Of a DNA stretch of 64,000 nt, positions 62,901 to 64,000 are shown piece after piece. The stretch lies in assembly GCA_023634235.1 (NCBI GenBank), contig JAMKCF010000022.1:6626541-6690540 (forward strand), given 5' to 3'. Position numbers and translations under genes: made by a program. The DNA is from Pisaster brevispinus. Taxonomy: Eukaryota > Echinodermata > Asteroidea > Forcipulatida > Asteriidae. Position 1 is the stretch's first letter, and each line of letters begins with the position of its first letter. The notes below the pieces were generated by a model, which was not told the DNA's origin, searched no databases, and saw only the letters and a list, made by a program, of their open reading frames with translations.

Positions 62901-63305
62901 TCTCCAAAGAAATGTCCTTAAAACCAACTGAAAATAAGGCTGAGACGAACCTGATTCCGTTGGAAAGACCTTCTGCACCAGGTATTGACAAACGTCCAAT
63001 TCCAATGGACGCTGCTTTGACAGTGGGACAGGAGACTGTGTCATGTGCAGGCCTGGAAAAGATTTTACTGCCTGTCCCTGAGGTTAGTGCTGCAACAACA
63101 TCTGCAGGTTACAAGGTACCAGAAGAGCCGGTTAGCATGCATGCAAAAGAACCAGAAGTTGCGGGAGACACTGGGCAATGCGTTGAGCCTGTTAAACCAG
63201 GGAAGACGTCAAGTCTGGAAAGTGGCAAGCGGGCGCGGAGTCCAGCGTCAGAGGGAGAAGAAAGAAATGGCAACAAAAAAACAAAATTGGTTGAGAGGGT
63301 TAAAG
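23967..63305 (+). CDS. Large RS/Ser-rich probable nuclear protein, 3' partial (gene 2)
   Basis: The proposed exons are 23967-23988, 25664-25681, 36745-36772, 53352-53392, 54726-54888, 57223-57296, 58326-60949 and 62789-63305. All are GT-AG, and one open frame holds across every junction for 1162 residues, continuing past the window. Residues about 17-36 are Arg-rich (RYYITRPRRRRTGTRKQ). Residues 37-115 are Lys-rich and helical-looking. From about 130 to 370 the sequence is RS/RD/His-rich, then Ser/Glu/Pro-rich and disordered to about 980. A short coiled-coil-like stretch crosses the exon 7-8 junction, and a bipartite basic signal lies at about 1136-1156. Composition suggests a nuclear, RNA-linked or chromatin-linked protein. 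I do not recognise the family. Exons 4-8 are more secure than 1-3. Confidence 0.6.
25664..25681 (+). CDS. Gene 2 exon 2: 18-nt microexon
   Basis: It is preceded by TTTATATTTCAG and followed by GTAATTATG. Six codons (TLDQH plus the split residue) keep phase 1, so the frame is unchanged if it is skipped. Its sequence and donor resemble exon 3, which makes an exon duplicate or cassette exon possible. Confidence 0.35.
25682..26005. other. Intron 2 of gene 2, low complexity
   Basis: T/C-rich runs at 25755-25850 and an (AT)n stretch at about 25950-25963. Nothing else is seen. Confidence 0.4.
26006..26551. mobile_element. TIR element built of GGTTAAACTAACC words (family H)
   Basis: The ends are GCCGTGTTCGCATTGGATTA and the inverted AAGTCCAGTGCAAACAGGG, flanked by CTAAA at 26001-26005 and 26552-26556. 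The arms repeat GGTTAAACT, TTTACC and CTTGGATTAATG phrases in both directions. The interior GGGCGCTATTGCCGTGACCT resembles the interior of 30498-31232. No transposase is seen. Confidence 0.65.
26734..27248. mobile_element. TIR element built of GGGTTTAACTTTGGG words (family I)
   Basis: The left end AGGTCGTTCAGACAC is mirrored at the right by GTCTGAACATGGCCT. CTGAACGC recurs internally, and GGTTTAACT, TAAACCGG and AACCTGAATGAGTTAAA phrases repeat in both orientations. A poly-C tract interrupts the right arm near 27170. It is non-coding. Confidence 0.6.
27249..28400. other. Intron 2 of gene 2, no feature seen
   Basis: A run of ACATGTACA palindromes lies at 27976-28002. No exon or recognisable repeat was found. 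Confidence 0.3.
28401..30497. other. Intron 2 of gene 2, no gene seen
   Basis: It contains a short tandem of CATCATGTT 9-mers at about 28780-28814 and several GTGTCATCATGACAC-like palindromes (for example 29229-29245). The phrase CATCAAATCAAA recurs at 28417 and 30048, hinting at an old, diverged repeat that I could not delimit. Confidence 0.35.
30498..31232. mobile_element. TIR element built of GGATCAGACCCGG words (family F), copy 1
   Basis: The left end is ACCCCGTTTACACTAGATCC and the right end the inverted GGATCTAGTGTAAACGCGGT. The arms repeat GGATCAGA, CCGGCAAT and AGTGTAAACGC. The centre (30730-31080) has no recognisable protein, although GTGCGTGTG-rich frames are open there. A 5'-truncated copy is at 45596-46745. 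Confidence 0.75.
31233..32700. other. Intron 2 of gene 2, no gene seen
   Basis: A poly-C tract at 32410-32430 is notable. An inverted pair around 31372-31416 (GGTACTGTTTTAACAGTG / CTGTTTTCAACAGTACC) forms a hairpin. No exon was seen. Confidence 0.3.
32715..33085 (+). mobile_element. Possible Penelope-like element terminal remnant
   Basis: GCCTTCGAGAAAGACTCTGC followed by TAGGGTCGAAACGTCAGGCC resembles the phrase common near termini of Penelope-like retroelements, where CGAAAC can belong to a hammerhead ribozyme. No reverse transcriptase or complete ribozyme core was found, so the call is tentative. Confidence 0.2.
33086..34005. other. Intron 2 of gene 2, no feature seen
   Basis: There are scattered ACATGTACATGT words only. 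Open frames are short and unsupported. Confidence 0.3.
34006..34139. mobile_element. CAGGCCTGGAATT TIR element (family L), intact copy
   Basis: The ends are CAGGCCTGGAATTC and the inverted GTGTAATTCCAGGCCTG. AATCAC flanks both sides (34000-34005 and 34140-34145), a 6-bp target duplication. This uninterrupted copy reveals the insertions in 19614-20918. Confidence 0.7.
34335..34705 (+). repeat. Two-unit direct tandem repeat, period 187 bp
   Basis: Units begin AGCTGATCAGATCGC at 34335 and AGCTGATCAGAGCGC at 34522. They share CTTCAGGAGCACCAT, CAGGGTTGGCTGCTAATCAG and GACTTCCTAGATGG with few changes. Inverted GATCAGA and TCTGATC words are common. Flanking 34200-34334 and 34706-34860 carry degraded pieces of the same unit. 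Confidence 0.7.
34861..36160. other. Intron 2 of gene 2, no gene seen
   Basis: The longest minus-strand frame (34893-35306) has no recognisable domain and contains no splice context. I reject it. No repeat was identified. Confidence 0.3.
36161..36368 (+). repeat. Interspersed repeat, GGTCCGCTGGCCA family, copy 2
   Basis: Matches 6250-6465 in the same orientation, beginning AGTGGTCCGCTGGCCAATTG and ending AAGGGCAAACCC. Non-coding. Confidence 0.6.
36745..36772 (+). CDS. Gene 2 exon 3: 28-nt microexon, Arg-rich
   Basis: A strong CTCTTTTTCTTTGCAG acceptor and GTAATT donor bound it. It enters in phase 1 and leaves in phase 2, reading PRYYITRPR. It lies between introns of 11 and 16.6 kb. The strong tract and frame agreement with exons 4-7 support it. 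Confidence 0.5.
36980..37110. repeat. GGCTGTTGC/GCCATAGCC repeat
   Basis: CTTCGGCTGTTGCTATGGCC and CATGTAGCCATAGCCAAAGCC are partly inverted. The segment is related to 19135-19250 and 49840-49945. Confidence 0.4.
37275..37410 (+). repeat. Unidentified interspersed repeat, copy 1 of 3
   Basis: TGAGGATACTGTTCCCAATA, CATACCTCCTAAAACTTGG and CCGTTTGTCAGC match 48407-48545 and 49527-49685 in order and orientation. It may be the tail of an unrecognised retroelement. Confidence 0.55.
37660..38460 (-). pseudogene. Decayed L2-type LINE reverse transcriptase C-terminus
   Basis: On the minus strand, reading in broken frames, successive segments give AKHVSSICRSVNFHLCKFGR, then ITSWLDYCNSPLYGI, then RLQKLQNHAAPLIFAFR, then LITNLHWLPIQQHISFKV, then GPKPWDIIPISFRN. 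These match in order the conserved C-terminal part of L2/CR1 reverse transcriptase ORFs (LDYCNSLLYG, LQNxAA, LHWLPV, PxLWNSLP). Frameshifts and stops separate them. The 3' part near 37670 has AGCGC and AT-rich tail sequence. It is an inactive fossil in intron 3 of gene 2. Confidence 0.8.
38500..39300 (+). repeat. Tandem repeat, about four units of 190-231 bp
   Basis: TTTGCTGAAAAGCTGT-type unit starts lie at about 38572, 38801, 38991 and 39222. Each unit shares ACACAAACCACA, CAACAAGTGA, CAGACAATTGGACTCAACA, GAGGCACATACTTC and CAGAATCTAAGA. Spacings of 229, 190 and 231 show one shortened unit. There is no coding capacity. Confidence 0.75.
39301..39766. other. Intron 3 of gene 2, short tandem
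   Basis: A run of TCTAACTCCAG 12-mers lies at about 39566-39605. Nothing else is seen. Confidence 0.4.
39767..39929. mobile_element. Family J TIR element, tandem copy 1
   Basis: The ends are GTCGATTTCACCAAACTC and the inverted TTTCGTGAAATCGGC. The body repeats TTAGGATTAATC, TAGGACTAGT and CCTAAG words, most of them self-complementary. Confidence 0.65.
39931..40071. mobile_element. Family J TIR element, tandem copy 2
   Basis: The left end is GCCGAATTCACAAAG and the right end CTTTGTGAAATCCACC. The body repeats CTTAGGACTAGTCCTAGG-type words. It lies directly beside copy 1 in head-to-tail arrangement. Confidence 0.65.
40072..41349. other. Intron 3 of gene 2, no gene seen
   Basis: A small direct repeat GGTACCTTGTGTAC occurs twice near 40699-40733. 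No exon is supported. Confidence 0.3.
41350..41483 (+). repeat. TCTCCCTGATT repeat, copy 1
   Basis: AATCTCCCTGATTATGG, CATCTCCCTGATTGTTG and AATCTCCCTGATTGTGAG follow one another and end AACGTTGGCAGC. The whole string matches 44410-44540. Confidence 0.5.
41484..43270. other. Intron 3 of gene 2, no gene seen
   Basis: Several short frames at 42113-42422 have no recognisable domain or splice context. No repeat is called. Confidence 0.3.
43271..44155. mobile_element. Non-autonomous element with terminal GAGCTGTTTCGC hairpin and six TGACGTCA sites
   Basis: GAGCTGTTTCGC occurs at 43271 and again at 44122, where it pairs with GCGAAACAGCT to make a terminal hairpin ending in CTAATT. An (AAT)n tract precedes it at 44078-44098. 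TGACGTCA occurs at 43316, 43327, 43464, 43624, 43883 and 43903. The architecture, one-sided terminal hairpin plus microsatellite, recalls Helitron/Helentron-derived elements, but no Rep/helicase sequence is present and the class is uncertain. Confidence 0.5.
44410..44540 (+). repeat. TCTCCCTGATT repeat, copy 2
   Basis: Matches 41350-41483 in order and orientation, ending AATGTTGGCAGC. Non-coding. Confidence 0.5.
44541..45595. other. Intron 3 of gene 2, no gene seen
   Basis: There is a poly-G tract near 45340 and an A-rich stretch at 45380-45410. No exon or named repeat was found. Confidence 0.3.
45843..46669. mobile_element. TIR element built of GCGATCAGACCCCGCAATT words (family G), nested
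   Basis: The left end is GCCCCGTTCCCACTGGACC and the right end the inverted GGATCCAGTGGGAACGCGGT. CACAG is duplicated at 45838-45842 and 46670-46674. The arms repeat GGGCGATCA, CAGACCCCGCAA and GTGGGAACGC. The interior contains a Myb/SANT-like coding remnant at 46325-46470. It is 827 bp and lacks a transposase, so it is probably a deletion derivative of a larger autonomous element. Confidence 0.75.
46325..46475 (+). pseudogene. Myb/SANT-like DNA-binding domain remnant inside a transposon
   Basis: ATG at 46325 opens MAAPSNKRPINS, meets TAA, and continues in the same frame as KKTSQKDEKRGKLWSDEELG followed by TFLDIWASQEIQNTL. The KLWSDEELxxFLDIWxxxEIQ pattern fits the first helices of the Myb/SANT-like (trihelix, Myb_DNA-bind_4) fold found in transposon accessory proteins and derived genes. 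The match stops soon after, so only the N-terminal part remains. The in-frame stop makes it a pseudogene. Confidence 0.5.
46746..46984. other. Intron 3 of gene 2, no feature seen
   Basis: There is no exon, repeat copy or RNA signature. Confidence 0.3.
46985..47268 (+). mobile_element. CAGGGATGTGA-ended element (family O), copy 1
   Basis: The right part from about 47070 to CCTATCACATCCCTG at about 47265 matches 57800-57975. Shared phrases include ATGAAGATAAAACCA, TAGGGCTTTTAAAA and TTTTTCAACAGCC. The left part is an extended C/T-rich and T-rich run, and the left terminus is lost or degraded. Confidence 0.5.
47269..48043. other. Intron 3 of gene 2, no feature seen
   Basis: No exon or recognisable repeat was identified. 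Confidence 0.3.
48044..48403. mobile_element. TTAA-flanked TIR element, family C, copy 2
   Basis: The left end is TTAA then AGGCAGTGTATACTTTTTG; the right end is GTAATTACCAAAAGTGCACC then CCCTG with a degraded TTAA. Internal GCATAAAATATCAAACCTG is shared, inverted, with the copy at 472-848. Confidence 0.65.
48407..48545 (+). repeat. Unidentified interspersed repeat, copy 2 of 3
   Basis: GATACTCTTCCCAAAAGCTT and CATACCTCCTACAATTTGG match 37275-37410. It lies directly after the family C element. Confidence 0.5.
48546..49526. other. Intron 3 of gene 2, no gene seen
   Basis: An AATAATAATAA tail with TAGATAGCGCC at 49355-49385 resembles the 3' end of the SINE at 54290-54645. Nothing else is seen. 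Confidence 0.3.
49527..49685 (+). repeat. Unidentified interspersed repeat, copy 3 of 3
   Basis: TGAGGATACTGTTCCCAGAA, GAACCTCCTAACACTTTG and CTTTTTGTCAGCAATTAC match the copies at 37275 and 48407. Confidence 0.5.
49686..51410. other. Intron 3 of gene 2, no gene seen
   Basis: A GGCTGTGGCTAGATAGCC repeat lies at about 49840-49945 and a poly-C/poly-A run at 50966-51000. No exon is supported. Confidence 0.3.
51411..51835 (-). mobile_element. tRNA-derived SINE, minus strand
   Basis: Read on the minus strand, the head has a box-A-like TGGCCCAGCTGATAGG and a box-B-like ATTCGAATCCCGG. The body contains TGTCCTTAAGCGAGACACTT, and the tail ends TATGAGCGCTATATAAG followed by an A/T-rich run. These parts and the tail match the plus-strand SINE at 54290-54645. 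SINEs are transcribed by RNA polymerase III and moved by a LINE partner. Confidence 0.75.
51836..53351. other. Intron 3 of gene 2, no gene seen
   Basis: A poly-C run is at 52790-52804. No exon, SINE or TIR element is recognised. Confidence 0.3.
53352..53392 (+). CDS. Gene 2 exon 4: 41-nt basic exon
   Basis: The acceptor is ATTTCTTCACAG and the donor GTAAAT. It enters in phase 2 and leaves in phase 1. Its reading RRRTGTRKQIVKK continues the Arg-rich exon 3 and is followed in frame by exon 5. Confidence 0.55.
53611..53681 (+). mobile_element. tRNA-derived SINE head (tRNA-like)
   Basis: GGCCAGATAGCTCAGTTGG includes a good box A (TAGCTCAGTTGG), and TGGTTCTAATCC is a near box B. The 3' part lacks a clean acceptor stem and runs into unrelated sequence, so I interpret this as a SINE head or tRNA pseudogene and not a functional tRNA. 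Confidence 0.6.
53682..54289. other. Intron 4 of gene 2, no feature seen
   Basis: It possibly includes the SINE body after 53681, but no second copy is present for comparison. Confidence 0.3.
54290..54645 (+). mobile_element. tRNA-derived SINE, plus strand
   Basis: The head TGGCCGAGTGGTTTAGT (box A, Leu/Ser-tRNA-like) and GGTTCAAATCCCGG (box B) are spaced as in a long-variable-arm tRNA. The body contains GTGTCCTTGAGCAAGGCACT, a phrase conserved in many animal SINEs. The tail has ATCACTGAGTTATGGATTTG and an AGTATTATTT end. It is the same family as the element at 51411-51835 and ends about 80 bp before exon 5. Confidence 0.75.
54726..54888 (+). CDS. Gene 2 exon 5: Lys-rich helical segment
   Basis: The acceptor is CCGATCTGACAG and the donor GTAAGTGC. 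The 163 nt enter in phase 1 and leave in phase 2. It reads ELQKEKLNVKGKLAKEG, then SYREILEKFKTELKS, then FNIDVQAAVLTYKPT, predicted largely helical. It is the best supported of the small exons because of its length, splice sites and composition. Confidence 0.7.
54889..55139. other. Intron 5 of gene 2, no feature seen
   Basis: No repeat copy or exon is recognised. Confidence 0.3.
55140..55405. mobile_element. TIR-like element built of GACTCGGACTCAA words
   Basis: The left half carries CGGACTTGACCCTTGTGACT and GACTCGGACTCAACCC. The right half carries the inverted GTCCGAGTCTCTTGGG and AAGTCTGAGTTGAGTCAC. GACTCA or TGAGTC occurs many times across both arms. It is non-coding; the minus-strand frame across it is a repeat artefact. 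Confidence 0.6.
55412..55616. mobile_element. Family K TIR element, copy 2
   Basis: The left end is CACCCAATTTCATAAAGCTC and the right end the inverted TTTATAAAATTAGGCC. Internal GCTTAGCACAACAA and TTGCTTAGCTAATAAATTGC phrases match the copy at 20683-20878. It abuts the GACTC-word element. Confidence 0.6.
55617..56906. other. Intron 5 of gene 2, no gene seen
   Basis: No exon or repeat copy is recognised. The segment near 56020-56480 (for example CTTGGATTATTAGCGG) has the look of an old retroelement tail but cannot be supported. Confidence 0.3.
56907..57127. mobile_element. Palindromic element 95 bp before exon 6
   Basis: GGGTGCTGTCGCCATGATCA with AAAGCAGGCCTG on the left is mirrored by CAGGCCTGCTTTGATCATGA with CGACAGCACCC on the right. 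CTCTCACC and GGTGAGAG also pair further in. The arms are about 90 bp. No coding sequence or clear target duplication is seen. Confidence 0.65.
57223..57296 (+). CDS. Gene 2 exon 6: basic exon
   Basis: A long T-tract and CAACTTCAG precede it, and GTAGGT follows. The 74 nt enter in phase 2 and leave in phase 1, reading NKSFLYKISTNSY then IFRKSSPRGRKK. The basic end continues the theme of exons 3-5. Confidence 0.6.
57664..57975 (+). mobile_element. CAGGGATGTGA TIR element (family O), copy 2 with CTTGCT duplication
   Basis: The left end CAGGGATGTGATTTC is mirrored by CCTATCACATCCCTG. CTTGCT flanks at 57658-57663 and 57976-57981. A poly-C/poly-A run at about 57743-57770 interrupts it. The related copy is at 46985-47268. 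It is non-coding and lies in intron 6. Confidence 0.7.
57976..58325. other. End of intron 6 of gene 2
   Basis: It contains a (GAATT)n microsatellite at about 58209-58231 and the pyrimidine-rich acceptor tract of exon 7. Nothing else is seen. Confidence 0.5.
58326..60949 (+). CDS. Gene 2 exon 7: large RS/RD-rich and Ser-rich disordered exon
   Basis: The acceptor is TTTTCTTTTCCAG and the donor CAACTT/GTACGT. The 2624 nt are open throughout (residues 116-990). The first third is rich in Arg, Ser, Asp, His and Tyr (for example YRDCPSYQDHRDRDKRHDGR) with a basic PGKRKREF at about 187-194. The middle is Ser/Thr/Glu/Pro-rich with few aromatics. A more ordered basic stretch SFRLKLKSIVDKVFPKSN occurs near residue 695. 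Such composition is typical of nuclear splicing-associated or chromatin-associated scaffold proteins. The frame after 60949 is intron read-through. No catalytic domain is visible. Confidence 0.8.
60950..62788. other. Intron 7 of gene 2
   Basis: A 92-bp imperfect hairpin lies at 61112-61203 (ATAATGCCCGAGG paired with CCGAGGGCATTAT). Otherwise no exon, SINE or TIR element is recognised. Confidence 0.35.
61112..61203. repeat. Imperfect palindrome (possible MITE)
   Basis: ATAATGCCCGAGGTACTTGT pairs with GCCTACGCCGAGGGCATTAT, and AATGGCCCGAAGGCCATT is at the centre. It could fold as one long hairpin. GGGCATT words near 4545-4605 look related. Confidence 0.5.
62789..63305 (+). CDS. Gene 2 exon 8: coiled-coil-like start and bipartite basic signal
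   Basis: The acceptor is TGTTTTAATTTAG and the donor GTAAGG. The 517 nt enter in phase 0 and leave in phase 1. Joined to exon 7 it reads MSFLEQLDLQSRENSIAKLQ, a heptad-like stretch. The middle is low-complexity. The end GKRARSP followed by a 12-residue gap and KKTK fits a bipartite nuclear-localisation signal. The gene continues beyond the window, so the C-terminus is unknown. Confidence 0.7.
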
Positions 63306-63929
63306 GTAAGGCTTAAGTGAGGGAGTAACCCCAGGAATTACACAAGTATGGGAAGGTTCCACTAGTTACTGGCACCCTAGGAAGCCAAGCAGTTTGATTG
63401 GCAGTGGGTAGGGGTGTTGGAAACCACAGAACCTAGCTCAGACTGTTAGCATGACATCTGGAAGCATGCTACAAAGAACAGACGGCTCCACTTATCAGAG
63501 GGTTCAGATCTGGGTAGGACTATGTCTAAACTTTTGCGCACAAAGTATAAAAGTGAAACAAATTTTCAGTCCCTCAAAAAACAACTACAAAACTCAGGGA
63601 CGTGACCTCCCCCCCTTCCCTCCCCATTGAATTTTCCAGTCTAGGATATCAAGGACTTTGACTCCCCCAGGGCATTGCACGTTTGAGAATACAGTGAAAC
63701 ATTTATCATGATGTAATGTTACCAACCTTCACTTAAGGGTTTTAATAGAGATTGAATCAAAATTCAGTCAACGTGAGAGGTCACATTGCATGTAATTCTG
63801 GCAGAAAAGTAGGAAGTGACCTTTGGCCCCTGGTCATCAGCTAGATGATACTAAAGTGAATCTCAAATTTCTATCATACTGTATTTTGGCTGAAAAGGAA
63901 GCCACAAAAGCAGGCATACATGCTTTGGA
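63306..63929. other. Intron 8 of gene 2, no feature seen
   Basis: A short poly-C stretch (63608-63628) is the only notable feature. Confidence 0.3.
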
Positions 63930-64000
63930 CCAAATTCATAGAGCTGCTTGAGTACAGAAAGCAGCTAAGCACAACAAAATTATGCTTACCAGAATAAAGG
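63930..64000. mobile_element. Family K TIR element, left part cut by the window edge
   Basis: ACCAAATTCATAGAGCTGCT and AAAGCAGCTAAGCACAACAA match the left arm of copies at 20683-20878 and 55412-55616. The right end lies outside the window. Confidence 0.55.

Overview
The window looks like nuclear DNA of an invertebrate deuterostome, most likely an echinoderm and perhaps a sea star. It is AT-rich and carries long GT-AG introns, very dense palindromic terminal-inverted-repeat (TIR) elements, tRNA-derived SINEs and a decayed L2-type LINE. The word ACATGTACATGT also recurs throughout. There are no operons, CRISPR arrays, rRNA genes or viral genes. The lineage is inferred from repeat style and was not checked by a search.

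Two plus-strand genes are supported, and both were assembled here by reading splice sites and phases. Gene 1 (about 7584-17739, six exons) encodes a roughly 578-residue ankyrin-repeat protein. It has an acidic N-terminus, about nine ankyrin repeats that read smoothly across the splice junctions, and a basic C-terminal segment. Gene 2 (about 23967 to beyond 63305) starts with very small exons followed by a 2.6 kb exon. It encodes a long, low-complexity, RS/RD-rich then Ser/Glu-rich, probably nuclear protein that I do not recognise. It leaves the window at the right edge, so its 3' end is missing.

Layout: 1-7100 is intergenic and full of TIR elements. 7130-7583 is the probable promoter and leader of gene 1. 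7584-17739 is gene 1, whose large intron 1 holds several TIR elements and a satellite block just before exon 2. 17740-23640 is intergenic and includes a three-level nest of transposable elements. 23640-23966 is the probable promoter of gene 2. The rest is gene 2, whose introns 2 and 3 (11 kb and 16.6 kb) hold most of the repeats, tandem arrays, an L2 fossil and a second nested insertion containing a Myb/SANT-like coding remnant.

The most unusual theme is a set of more than a dozen TIR-element families that share one design. Each has long arms built by repeating a short, often self-complementary word in both orientations, and each family has its own word. Several copies are nested inside one another with target-site duplications readable directly from the sequence. 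The two genes show no evident functional link to each other.
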